DNA of 64,000 nt from Calliopum simillimum (GCA_951812925.1 OX638370.1:109382897-109446896), one strand, 5' to 3'. Counted from the stretch's first letter, positions 49,076-60,689 are shown. Notes: generated by a model from the letters alone, not told the origin. A program made the numbers and translations.

Positions 49076-49180
49076 ATACTTCAGTCGCATGGTCTTTTTT
49101 CAAGGTATTGTTTTTTTTTTCCAAAAAAACTTTTATGTGACAAGTTTTTATCAAAAACTTTCATAAAAAACTTACATCTA

Positions 49181-49538
49181 GTCATTGCAAAGATCGGTTT
49201 ATATATAAATCTATCAATGCATTTTCTAACACATAATTATGACAAATTAAGGAACGGATTAAAAACACGGCTGTAGTGACATATGTTTCATCTTTCACCA
49301 CAAAGACTCATCAGACTATTTTTGTTGTAATTATAATTATATTTATTTTTACTTAATTAACTACAATTGAAAAATTGCAAGTTGAAAAACTTTTTTTGTG
49401 TTTTGGCCTGTGCGGGAGTTGAACCAGGGACCTCCCGGTTGGTAGCACATGTCGTTAACCAATGCACCAGCCTTGCCGGCTGCGAAGCCGACTTTTGCCA
49501 GTTTTGTTTGTTATATGTAAATCGATCTTTGCAATGAC
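49181..49538. mobile_element. TA-flanked MITE enclosing a tRNA-like segment
   Basis: Both ends read inward GTCATTGCAAAGATCG, then (A/G)TTTA-ATATAA, with TA at 49179-49180 and 49539-49540. It interrupts the AAGTTTTT repeat, supporting insertion. Inside, at 49407-49475, is a tRNA-derived segment. Confidence 0.75.
49407..49475 (-). other. tRNA-like (pol III A/B box) segment
   Basis: On the minus strand, TGGTGCATTGG (49459-49469) resembles the A box and GGTTCAACTCC (49415-49425) the B box of an internal RNA polymerase III promoter, 44 bp apart start to start. The sequence between is not a good cloverleaf, so this is a tRNA-derived relic or a SINE head rather than a functional tRNA gene. Confidence 0.5.
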
Positions 49539-49835
49539 TAAAAGTTCAATCAAAAATTAATTTTCATTATATAAATGTCATTTAGTAACACACTTAAAAA
49601 TTCTTAAAAACTTACATCAAAAAGTTTTTAAAAAACAACTTTTATATAAAAACCCTTTAAGGATAAAAGTTTTCTAAAACTTTTATTTCAAAAAGTTTAA
49701 AGTTTTTTTAAACTTTTATCTAGATGATTTAGAAGTTTTAAAAAATAAATATGTTAATAAATTTATTGATAAATTAATGGAAAACTGTGACTTTAGGCAG
49801 AAAATGTAGTATCACCAAAGTATCAATGAAAAATA

Positions 49836-51327
49836 ACACTAGTTTACAGCCAAAATTCCCAGCGAATGCCGTTACTCATTTTATATGGAAAATGGGCTGC
49901 TGATTCCGAAAATCGCATTTTTTTTTTTTATTTCGTGTCGTTTTCGAGATATCGGTCATTTTCGGTTTTTGGACCAAAAAAAAAAGATAGTTCCATTAAA
50001 ATACAAATATCTCAAAAACCAATGTTTGTATTTAAACAAATAATATGTCATATTAATGGTAATTAAATTACCTACAAATGATATCCACATCACTTTTTGG
50101 TTCGTTAGTATCGGTGAAATAATTTGATTTCTAAAAAAAAAATTTTTTTTTTTCGAAAAAATTAAGAAAAAATCAAATTCAACTTCAAATTTATACAAGA
50201 AGACATAACTTTTTTATAATATTTTTTTTTTTTTGTATCATAGACTATGTATTTGTGAAGAAAATAAGATATCATTTAAGAAAATCGATGGGAAAATGCA
50301 AAAGTTGTATACAATTCATTGATAAGTTACCGAAATGCGTTTTTCCCTATTTTTCCGTTTTTTTGTAATAAACTGTTCGAAAATTTGAAACTTTTTGTAA
50401 AAGAAATTAGAAAATCCAAAAAATTCTTAAAGAAGGCATTAAAAGGAAATACCCGTGCCTCGCCGTTTTTCTCTAGCACGTCAGATTTTTTTTTAATCGA
50501 TTTTTGAAGTTTTTTAATCCACTGTACATGAAAAAACAGAAATAACGCATTCTTGTGTTAAATCGATGAATTTAACTATATGATCCTTACATCTGAGGTG
50601 TACTATGTGTTCAGTAAACTTATGCAAGATACTGCGAGGAATATTTTTGTAGAAAATTTCAACCCTCTAAAACCCTCACATGTGGGTCATTTTGACCCCC
50701 ACATGAAGGTCATTTTGACCTACATGTGGGGGTTTGAGAGGGTTAAAATTGTCTACAAAAATATTCCGCGTAGTATCCTGCATAAGTTTGCTGAAGACAT
50801 GATACACCTCAGATGTAAGGATCATATAGTTAAATTCATCAATTTAACACAAGAATGCGTTATTTCTGTTTTTTCATGTACAATATTAATATTTTATTTG
50901 CCTAACAAATTTATAGACTATGATATAAAAATACAAAATGATTTTTAAAATTTTTTTTTCTTGTAAAAATCTGTAGTTGATTTAGACATTTTTGTAATTT
51001 TTTCGGAAAATTATACTCTTTTTTTCAGAAATCAATTTATTTCAACAAACCAGCCAAAAAGTGACGTGAGTATCATTTGTAGGTAATTTAATTACCTTTA
51101 ATATGACATATTATTTGTTTGAATACAAACATTGGTTCTTGAGATATTTGTATTTAAGTGGAACTATCTTTTTTTTTGGTCCAAAAACCGAAAATAACCG
51201 ATATCTCGAAAACGACACGAAATAAAAAAAAAAAATGCGATTTTCGGAATCAGCAGCCCATTTTCCATATAAAATGAGTAACGGCATTCGCTGGGAAAAA
51301 AAATTTTAATCATTTGTAAACTAGTGT
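49836..51327. mobile_element. Giant foldback element family F4, copy 2 (1.49 kb)
   Basis: ACACTAGTTTACA begins the left arm and TGTAAACTAGTGT ends the right arm. Matching pairs run inward: TTCCCAGCGAATGCCGTTAC and TTTATATGGAAAATGGGCTG; CGAGATATCGGTCATTTTCG; ATAATATGTCATATTAATGG; ATCATAGACTAT; then the inner part shared with 35490-36572 (CACTGTACATGAAAAAAC, GATCCTTACATCTGAGG, CACATGTGGGTCATTTTGAC). The centre is at about 50705, with a near-zero loop. The left arm has about 230 extra bases around 50290-50520. A 122-codon frame crosses the centre but is palindrome-derived. Confidence 0.85.
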
Positions 51328-53612
51328 AATTTAAGTTTCTGTCTGAATGAAACCCTGTTAACATTTTTCGGTTTATTCGTGGCCGGTAATTCTGAATCTG
51401 TTATTTATTTTTTATTATCGTCTGACAGTACCGCAAATGGAGTCTTTTACTCTTTTTTAATTTCTACATTCTTGACGATTCAGAGGAAGTCAGACAAGAA
51501 ATTTTTTTTACTTGAATAACAATTTTCCCGGACTCCGTTATTGTCTTTTCATAGCATTTAAGAATCTGTTTTGAGAAATTGGTCATAGCATGTAAAAGTT
51601 CCAGAAAACTATCAAGATGTATTCGAAAAAAAAAAACTAGCATAAATAAATAGTAAGGGTCATTAGGAGGTACCGATTTGAAGATGTATGGTTCCTACAT
51701 CAAAACTTTTTTCTTGCCTTCTCATAGTTTTGCCTTTGGAACTCCTATATTTATATTTACCTGAATTGACCTCAACAATTTTGAATCACATGCCTAGTAT
51801 GTTTTTCAGAAATTATTATTTCCAGAGAGGGATTTTGAGTTTTCCACTCTGTTGGTGCTAAAAAATGCTACCCAAAATATTATCCAATTTGAACATTTCC
51901 GGAATCCAGGGTTAACCCTGAAGTTATTCCAAAATCTGCTTTCAAATTTTCTCTTAAAGTTTGCGTGATATAATGTTGACAATTTTTCCTATAAATGTAC
52001 TTTTTTGAGTTCTGAGACTGACGCTAATGATATCTCTAATCCATTCCCAAATAACACTATTTTTAAGTTGAGCAACATCCTGACTACATTCTTATGAACT
52101 TGGCCTATGCATATTATATGATTTCTGTAACAAATTTTAAAGAGGTTACATCCATTTCGATAAAAGTTTTTTTTAATATCTTTATAGTGGACAGTTTAAA
52201 ATATTTTCCCTTCAGTTTCTGGAGTTTTTCAAGATATTATTTTTGGATTATACTGAATTTGTACAATATGTTTTTGACTTTATTATTGAGTTTAGTTAGT
52301 TTTTTAGTATTTAAGTCAAAAAAACTTTCAAGTTTAATCTTGGAACAAAAGAGTTTTATAAGTTTACATCTTATTCTGGAAAATGTAAGGTCACTCATAC
52401 GTTTATTAAAAAGTGAAATTTATGGCTTTACTTAAAAAAGTTTTTTTGAAAATAATACTGATTTTCTTATAGATTCAAAATTTGTTCCCAAAAAGAATTT
52501 TTAAGATGACGAACTTTTTTTTCTAAAAACTTTGATGAGTGTTATTCTAATTTCTCCCAAAACTTTACATTTTTCCTAAGTATTTAGTAGAATAAAAACT
52601 TCAAAGTGGAATACCAAACACTTCTCTAATCTTTGTTAATTTCAAAATGTTTTTCCTTTTGGTATTTGTGGTGCTAAATAATTGTACTTGTGGTTGTTCA
52701 AGAGCATAAACGACCTACAACATACACTCCTGCCTGTCTGCCTGTGCTACAAACTGCTATTATGCCAATTGGTACTAAGACTTTAAGAAAGTTAACTGTA
52801 AATGAAACTTCTAAATTGAACTTGTCTCTCGGCTTGGTTAAGTTTTGCTTGTATGTATTTGTGTGGTTTAGATTTTACTTTTGAAGTATTTCAGTAACAA
52901 AATTTACCTATAGTAGGTAGTTATGTTCTTGTGGCCAAACAATTTCTATAAGTAACGAGCATCTAAAATGTTAAGTTAAAATGTTGAAGTTCAAAACTTT
53001 TAACATGTGGTAGATATATTTTTGTACATTTTTTGGCAAATAAGTATATATGTGAGCATGATAAAAATGTCAAATGTACTTTTGAATAATAAATTTTACT
53101 AAGCCCACAAAGCAATAACAATTTCCAAATATACTCGTACATATTTCAATTAAGTAGACGTTTATAAAATTTTATTCAGTAAACCATATTTTGTAAAGCG
53201 ATTAAATTGAATAAAATCGATTAAACAAATTTTGGCCAAATTGTGCAGCGCAAAATGGAAATTACGATTTATGCCAGTGATGCATCGCAAATCAAATCGC
53301 AAGTTAAATAGCAGCGGATTATCTAAGTAACAGAAAATAAAAATAAAATGAATTAATTTCAAAGTTTGACACTGATGGTATGTGGCACATGCAATTCAAT
53401 ATATCAAAATATAAATTTTTTTAAACAGAGACTCAATTAGGTCACACAGAAAATAAATGTGGAAATAAAGTGAAAATTTTAAAACTGATCGCTATATAAA
53501 GATTTTTTTTTTTTGCAAAAACAATCTTTTTGTTCTCACAAAAAAAAATGATTACTAATGATTTAAACTTAAAAATATTTAAAAATAAATTTTAATTAAT
53601 AATTTAAAATGA
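51328..53612. other. Non-coding AT-rich DNA; partial CRE-like site
   Basis: GTCACTCATACGT at 52390-52402 matches part of the dispersed 20-mer on the minus strand. Frames at 52094-52435 and 52690-52884 have no recognisable domain. Nothing else stands out. Confidence 0.5.
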
Positions 53613-53659
53613 ATGTATGTATGTATTCTCCTTTAACTCCTAGGAGGAGCATAGGGCCA
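53613..53659 (-). mobile_element. LINE 3' tail (same family as 29.2 kb)
   Basis: The minus strand reads TTGGCCCTATGCTCCTCC, TAGGAGTTAAAGGAG and AATACATACATACAT. It is the end of the ORF (LALCSS, stop) and the short 3' tail of the LINE at 29181-29342, with an ATAC-repeat terminus. Only about 47 bp remain. Confidence 0.7.
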
Positions 53660-54440
53660 ATAAAAATAATTAAAAATAATAGTTAAAAATTATTTTTAAT
53701 TTTTTTTAATTTTTCAAGTATTTCTTTATGTGTATATTTTAAGCGCTATTTGCCTACCCTTATGTTTTGAGTGGAAAGGAAACATAATTGTTTTATCATA
53801 TGGCGAATCGTGTAGAAATTATTCCTTAGTGCTCTCACGATATATACTATGTATGTATTACATTCTCTGTTAAGTTTTTGTTAATTTGAGTCAACAATAT
53901 GAGAGAGTTTTTCTTAAGGGGTCTGCCTAGGAAATCACTTTCAAATCGATTTTCTTTAATAAATATTTTTTATGAAGTAAGGAATATGTGGTCATTTCAA
54001 TGGCGAACTTCATTTAGAACCCTGGTGTAAATCGTCTATAAATTTTAATTTGAAAATCACATAACCTTTCTCAGAAAATGTATGAATTTTTCCATTGACG
54101 CTAAGATGCCATAAACTTGTTGATTTAAATTGAAGGAGTAGATTTCCACTTTTTTTTTTTCATAGTTAGAAGACGTAACTAAGTAGACGTAGCTAACTTA
54201 GTTATTTTCCAAGGAAAATTGCAAACGCTGCATTTCATAGAACATTTTAATTTGCACATATCTTTTAGACTATTTTGGCTAACCTTCTCGTAACTCTTTC
54301 TCTACGGAAGAATGTCCAGTATGGAATGTTTGAAACCACTTAAAACAGTTTGAACAAATGGTGCACTTTGACATTAAAAAGAACAAATTAGTAAAACCTC
54401 CAAACAACACATATTTCGAGCAGTTTTTGAGCATTTCAAC
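53660..54440. other. Non-coding AT-rich DNA
   Basis: No supported feature. Confidence 0.55.
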
Positions 54441-54912
54441 ATTTTAGCTGTCTGGGAAATTATCCATTTTCCGGAAAATCTGAAAAATTGTTTTGTATGG
54501 CTGACTTTATTTTTTTCAGCCGGACGAATCTACATATAGAAATAGTCAGCGATTAGTTTCGAGCTATTATTGAGCGAAAAACGTTTTCCGGAAAATTCCC
54601 AATTTCCCCGGAAAATCCCAAAAAACACAGGAAAAGTTGGCGATGAAATATTTTAGCAAGATCAACCCAAAGAAACAATTGGCGACTTTATCTTATAACA
54701 CATGAATTTCGAGCTAGTTTCGAGCTGATCAAATGCGTAAAGCATTTTCCGGAAAACCCTAAACTTTCCCGGAAAATTCTAAAAAACTTATTTTAGTTGC
54801 TAACTTTATTTTTTTAGTCGGTCGAATCGACACGAATTTCGAGCTAGTTTTGGGCTGATTTTGAGTGAAAAAGGTTTCTCTAAACTTTCCCGGAAAATCA
54901 CAAAACCCATTT
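54441..54912 (+). repeat. Tandem repeat, TTTTCCGGAAAA-type units
   Basis: Three to four units of about 120-160 bp share ATTTTCCGGAAAA (about 54466, 54584, 54743, decayed at 54880), CTAACTTTATTTTTTT-AGTCGG, GAATCGACACGAATTTCGAG, CTAGTTTCGAGCTGATTTTG and AGCGAAAAACG. Non-coding. Confidence 0.8.
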
Positions 54913-54916
54913 TTTA

Positions 54917-56520
54917 TACCCTATATCCAGAGCATATTCAGCATCACCTATTGTGTTGATACAGCCATGTCCGTCAGACAGTCTGGATGTCTGTCCGTTG
55001 GAATCATTTTAATGTTTTTGGGATTAGGATAATTCTATGAAATTTGATACACTGCCTCCATCGTCAAAGAAAGCTCGACTTATTGAAAATGAGCAAAATC
55101 GGTCTACGGACACGCCTACAGCCCACACAAAAAACATCTTCAAAATGCAACTTTAGGAGTATTTTTCAAAAACTAAATGAACTAGGACCAGAGGGCATGG
55201 CCCCTCCCAAGTAAGCAAAAGTTAAAAAATGCTATACTGTAAAAGTTTTTTGAGATAATCTAACAGAACTTCACTCAGACACTAAAAACTAATTATAAAT
55301 GCAAGCTCTGAACGAAAACTAGGCGAAGTCGGGCAAGTGGACGTAGCACCTCCCATATAAGCAAAAGCTTCAAAGTGCTGTACTGAAAACATTTTTTTTG
55401 AGATAATCTAACTAAATTTCATTCAGGCAGTAAAAAAAATAAAGGTAAACTCGGACAAGAGGTCGTGGCATCTCCCGTACAAGACCGGGCTGATTTTGTA
55501 CTAAGCAACAAGCTCAAAAGTTAGAGGGACTCTTAAAAACGATATCTTCATAATTTTTTTTATTTTTCATTTCGTGAAAAACCAATGGAGCACTTTTGTT
55601 TCTACTGAAGGCCCATTTTGGCCAAAAATAACATGCTTTTTGGTCATAGCTTTTGAACTTTATTTATTTTAGAAATAAAGAGTTTGTTTCTACAATAATT
55701 TTGGCGTTTAAAAATTAAAATTTTTTTTTGGGAATATAGTTAATATTCGCATCCCAAAATTGATTTTTTTTTTACATGTTTCAATTACACTGTCAAAAAA
55801 ACCATTTTTTACTCAAAACCAAGGCATTTAACGAAAAAAGTTTATATGATAAAAAATACTAAGAATTGTTCAAGGAATACGTATGAATTTTTTCAGAATT
55901 TTGGGAATTTTTTTTTTTTTTTTTCAAGAAATTTATCAGTTTTCAGCTGCTAAGCTCACGTTTGTCAGAAAAATCCTAGGCTTACTTAAAACCAAGGCAT
56001 CTACGAAAAAATTTCGTATGACTTAATATGCTTAGAATTCTTCAAAAAATTCTTGTGCATTTTTTCCGAATTTTTGGAATTTTTTTTCAGTTTCTTTTGA
56101 GTAAAAAATCGTATTTCCGACCTCCTTATTGAAAAACGTCAAAAATCGAATATAATCTAATATATCTCAACAAAAAAAAAAAAAAAAAAAAAAAATGTTA
56201 ACGCCAAAATTTTTATAAGAACATAATCTTTATTTATATAGCACTCTTGGATATCCATATTCTACTGAAAACAAAAGCTATGACGAAAAAACATGGTTTT
56301 AAGCCAAAAAAGGACTTTAGTAGAATCTAAATTGCTCCATTGGTTTTTCTTAGAATGAAAAAAAAAAATTATGCAGATTTCGTTTTTAAGAGTCCTTCTA
56401 ACTTATGAGTCGGTTTTGGGATGAATCTAAATTTCGATCCGGTCTACTGTACCGCGTTGGGTATTTAGTTTTTGGTCGGGGCAAAGATAACACCCGTATA
56501 CGTTTTTTATTTAGTTTTAA
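54917..56520 (+). repeat. Dispersed repeat family D, copy c (split by F2)
   Basis: 54917-55483 carries AGAGCATATTCAGCATCACC, GACAGTCTGGATGTCTGTCC, ATTGAAAATGAGCAAAATCG, GGACACGCCTACAGCCC and two GTGGCA/GTAGCACCTCCCATA-like boxes. It breaks at CTCCCGTAC. The terminus resumes after the foldback element with TACTGTACCGCGTTGGGTAT at about 56444. Orientation matches copy d. Confidence 0.75.
55484..56443. mobile_element. Foldback element family F2, copy 2 (960 bp)
   Basis: The left end is ACCGGGCTGATTTTGTAC, then AGTTAGAGGGACTCTTAAAA. The right end reverse-complemented is ACCGGATCGAAATTTAGATT, then AGTTAGAAGGACTCTTAAAA. The arms remain alignable almost to the centre (AAAACCAATGGAGCA, TTTTGGCGTT, GATTTTTTACTCAAAA). 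GTAC occurs just outside each end (55477-55480 and 56449-56452) and may be a target duplication. Matches 24152-24900. Contains a long poly(A) run at about 56170-56195. Non-coding. Confidence 0.8.
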
Positions 56521-57882
56521 ATAAAAAAAAGTTATGCGAAAACATTGCCAAAAACCTACTTTTATTAACATTCTTCACCAGAGAGACCCCTTAAGTACTT
56601 GTTAATAAACCTGTCGAATTTTTATAATTAAGTATGATGATTTTCTGATAACACTCAAAGAGCTTTAAAGTTAAAACGATACCGAAAAGGTACAATCAAC
56701 AATAAAAACATCAATAAAAGCAACAAAAAAATAACTCTCCAAACAAAATGTGTGTCATTAAACTTCAAATTGCACGTGGAGGAACTAAATGTTTTTTATG
56801 GGTTTCTCTGATAAAGGTCTACTCAAAAATGCAATCAAACGTTTAAAAATTTGTTTTGGTTCTTTTGTTATTTGTTTTTTATTTTTTATTTTTATAAACA
56901 ACAATTTGTAAGCATTCACAGCTGTTAACCAAATCACAATGAAAACAGACAGACAAACTAAAGCAACAAGAACAATTTTAAGTGGAGGTATTTATTGCAA
57001 TGACAGTTGTAGCGTGGTTTGAATTTTTGTTTTCAAAGAGCGCATTTTATACCGAGTTGATCTCTCTTAAATCAATTGTTGTTGTTATACTACATATGAT
57101 TACTGTGCTTGTTATTGTTGTTGTTGCTTTAAGTTGATTATAACTCGCCAATATTTTTACAAAAAATTTTAAGTAAATAACTTGCATATCAGTTCGAATG
57201 TTAAGCTCGTCGAAAAAAGATCACAACTCGCACGGAAAGTTGAAGTCAATGTCGATGGTATTTTAGTTGTGGGGTTTTTATTTGTTTTTATTATAAATTT
57301 TTAGTGTTTTTATTTAGCAAAAAAAATCGCAAAAAATAACTTGTTTCATTTCAAAGTGAAAAAATCCAATTTGTGTTTTTATTTTTTTGTACCCAAGTGT
57401 TTCGTTATTTTAATTTAAAGAAAGTAAAAAGAAAAAATAGAAATTTTTTAATAAAAATTCAGCTGATTTGTGTAGTGTAATTTTAAATTAATTATAAAAA
57501 TTATTTTATAAATAATAAAAAAATTTGTGCAAAATTAAAAAAAATATGCAAATGCGCGCCTTTTGCATTTCCAAAGTGTAAAATATCAACTTCTTATCAA
57601 TTCTCTTCGTCAGCGTCCATAGACGTTCCCTTAAAGCGCAATCATCTATAAATTTCTGTGAGTTTTGCGAATCTAACTTTTTACTTTTATTATTATTGTT
57701 TATAAAGTTTTCAAATGTGTCAACAAACAAATAACTGTAACGAATTTATTGATATAATTAGTATATTTGCCATCTTTTATTGTTTGTTGTATTTTGCTAT
57801 AGATAATTTAATTATTGCTTTGACATGCACGGCGTTGTATTCTGATGATAAATAAATTTATTACCAACATCACGAAGCAATA
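56521..57882. other. Non-coding AT-rich DNA
   Basis: ATTGTTGTTGTTGC at about 57114-57127 and long A/T tracts. No gene or repeat end recognised. Confidence 0.5.
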
Positions 57883-58019
57883 AGGGTGTTCCATAAGGCA
57901 CATACATTACTTGCAAGCTATTTAAGCTCGTAAAACTGTCAAAAATTGTATTGGAATTTTGACTGTTTACACGAGCTTACAAAGTTTTCCAGCCATTTGC
58001 ACATTTTGTGGAATACCCT
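57883..58019. mobile_element. MITE (137 bp)
   Basis: AGGGTGTTCCATAAGGCACA on the left and, reverse-complemented, AGGGTATTCCACAAAATGTG on the right. A second matching block is (A)AGCTCGT-AAAC-GTC. CAATA lies on both sides (57878-57882 and 58020-58024), a possible 5-bp duplication. Non-coding. Confidence 0.7.
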
Positions 58020-58180
58020 CAATATATTTTGGTTTGGCGTCATTAAATTAATAAGAAAACAACTCTAAGGGGTTCCGGAAATTTTCGAATATAACGCCAA
58101 ACATTTTATGGCATTATTTTTTGAAAATAAAGACAAAAGTTTTGTAAATAGTGCCATCATACTACTATATAATATATATA

Positions 58181-59107
58181 TGGGTAATTCTATTCTAACG
58201 CGTCAAATTCAAATTTCGAAATGAAAAAAAATAAAGTTATTAATACTCGAAGTTTTACATACGTTTTCTTATTGTTGTACCTCATAAAGTAATATTTTAA
58301 AGTGGGCAAGCTGTCCATACATTTTTGGCAGATATTCATATAAAAATGCCAGGGGAGTTACTTTGACAGGGGAGGTTACTATGGCGTTTGAGTGCGATTT
58401 CCAGGTAGTAAACAATCTTTATTATTAATATACAAGGATATTATAGTAGCCCTATATTACTTACAACTCAAACGTATGTTATTTATTTGAATATTGGTTT
58501 TCATCTTGTTGGTACAACTAAATGTTTGTCGCCAGGGGAGTTACTTAAGAAAAGGTACGTTTTCTTTCCTGATAAAAATGATGTTTAAACGTAAAAAACA
58601 TGTATTGGGTTGTGAATATATCAATGTTTTATTGAAGTTAGCATACAATAAAAGAAATTAGGTATGATAGGAAATTTTTATATCCTAATAAAATCGAGAT
58701 ATAGGCCTTCATAATTTGATTGCTTTTTGTATTGAAAAAAAGTACCAACTTTTGAGTAGCTACATAAAGTTAATAACATTTTTTTTTTTTTTAATTTTTT
58801 TCTGAAATGTGTTCAGGCATACTGAAAGGTAAATTTTGGTCATTTATAAGTGCAAATTCTATTTATATTTTGTCTTATATACGTTAAGTTAGTAAAATTG
58901 TTTATGATTACAGCCAGGGGAGTTACTTTTTTACTCATATTTTTGGTTTTCCACGAGAGCTATGTAAAATAAGCGAATTACTAAGTGGTGGATCTTATAA
59001 AGGCTATTTAAATGTATATAAAAAAAATTTTGCTATAATTTTAGAACCTCATATTGGTGTTTTAGTGGACGATTACATGATTTGACGCGTTAGAATAGAA
59101 TTACCCA
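58181..59107. mobile_element. TA-flanked element E4 (927 bp)
   Basis: The ends read inward TGGGTAATTCTATTCTAACG then CGTCAAAT, perfectly inverted over about 28 bp, with TA on both outer sides. Inside, CCAGGGGAGTTACTT occurs in the same orientation at 58349, 58532 and 58914, with a variant at 58367. No transposase frame, so it is non-autonomous. Confidence 0.85.
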
Positions 59108-59794
59108 TATGTGTCTCCATTACTAGACAACCCTTTGTCCAAACTCTAATTTCAAATACCCTCGGCACCGTCCGGAATATTAAAAAATTCTGACACCAAT
59201 GTCCAATACATCGATATAAAAAAAGATTTTGCGAGATTGTTCGACAGATATGGATGAGATTATTTACATACATTTTTAAAGAATATATAAAGCCAAAAAA
59301 GTTTTCTGGCGTTTTTCCTTAAATTTATTTCCAGAAGCTATGTCGTTTGTTTGCATGGATGCATTCTCCTTTAATTACTAGGAGGAGTATAGGGCCAAAA
59401 AATTTTGATGAATCATACTTATTACGATTAGAAGAGAATCCTTCCTAATTATGCATGATTCTTGCACCTCCAAATCCAATATGGATGCTTGGGTACCACT
59501 TTGAGAGTTATTTTCCATCGTTTTTCGATTCATGTTTAGTATTATCTTCTGAGCAAAGCTCCTCGCAGTAAGTTATAAGCTTAAAGTTGGATCCAATTGC
59601 AATTTCAGCCGCCCACTCTGGATCAGAAGCTTCAAGAGTTTGACTTGGACAAGATGCTTATTTTATGGCATTGTGGGTTTTTCTTTCTTTCTTTACAAAA
59701 AGGAAAAAATACCAGAAAATTTTTTGAAATAAATTTTTTGAATTAAAGCCAAAAATTAACAAACCCCAGAATTTTGTATGGAGATTTTAAAAAC
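59108..59794. other. Non-coding; short LINE tail inside
   Basis: Apart from the LINE tail at 59351-59397 nothing is recognised. Confidence 0.5.
59351..59397 (-). mobile_element. LINE 3' tail (same family as 29.2 kb)
   Basis: The minus strand reads TTGGCCCTATACTCCTCC, TAGTAATTAAAGGAG and AATGCATCCATGCAAA. Stop codon and tail match the copies at 29.2 and 53.6 kb with a few substitutions. Confidence 0.6.
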
Positions 59795-60680
59795 CTACAC
59801 CCAGGGCATATTCACTTTATCCTTCCGTTTGTAACGCAGAGAAGAAGGTGTAGTAGGTATGGAAAAGAATATATATTCTTGATCAACAACACCTCCTTAG
59901 TCGATATAGCTATGTCCGTCTCTCTGTCTGTTCATCTGGCTGGCTGGCCAGCCTGTCTGTGGAAATATTTTCCACGGGGAAACTAAGCAAGATAATTGGA
60001 ATTTGGTACACTGCCTCCGTTGTCAAAGATAGCTCGACTTATTGAAAATGAGCAAAATTGGTCAACGGACGCGCCTACCGCCCATACAAAAAATATATTT
60101 AAAATGCAACTTTAGGTGTATTTTTCACCAAAATGCAACCATAATACACACAAATACTAAGGATGGTAAGCACAAGCTCCGAACAAAAAAATAAACAAAA
60201 TTAGACAAGTGGGTGCCACGCCCATATAAGCTATACAGAAAGCGTTTTTCAAGATAATCCAACTAAATTTTATCCAGACATTAAAAAATATAAGTGAAAG
60301 CTCTGAGCAAAAACTAAACTAAATCGAACAAAAGGGCGTGGCACCTCCCATAAAAGCAAAAGCTTTAAAGTGCTGTGCTATACTGAAAACATTTTTTGAG
60401 ATAACCCAACTAAACTTTACTCTAGCAGTAAAAATAGTAAAGGCAAGCCCTAAGCAAAAACTATGCGATCTTGGACGAGAGGGCGTGGCACCCCTCATAT
60501 AAGCAAAAGCTTTCAAAATTCTATACTGAAAACGTTTTTTTGAGGTAGTCCAATCAAATCTCACTCATACACTGAGAACAGTAAGTGTAATTCGGAACAA
60601 TTATCGTGACTACTCCCGTACTGCAAAATTTTGAAAATACTGCAATGTAGGGTATTTGCTTGGCCCAACCCTTACTAATT
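59795..60680 (+). repeat. Dispersed repeat family D, copy d (most complete)
   Basis: In order: CCCAGGGCATATTCAC, GAATATATATTCTTGATCAA, GTCGATATAGCTATGTCCGT, a CTGGCTGGCTGGCC run, TACACTGCCTCCGTTGTCAA, AAAATTGGTCAACGGACGCG, CCTACCGCCCATAC, three GTGCCACGCCCATA/GTGGCACC-CCCATA boxes spaced about 125 bp, and the terminus ACTGCAATGTAGGGTATTTG. It supplies the uninterrupted reference for copies b and c. Non-coding, superfamily unknown. Confidence 0.85.
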
Positions 60681-60689
60681 CTGACATTT

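Noticed and set aside
50580..50948. 122-codon frame across the F4 palindrome
   Set aside because: Equivalent frames exist in the other arm and in the 35.5-kb copy on both strands; produced by the inverted repeat.
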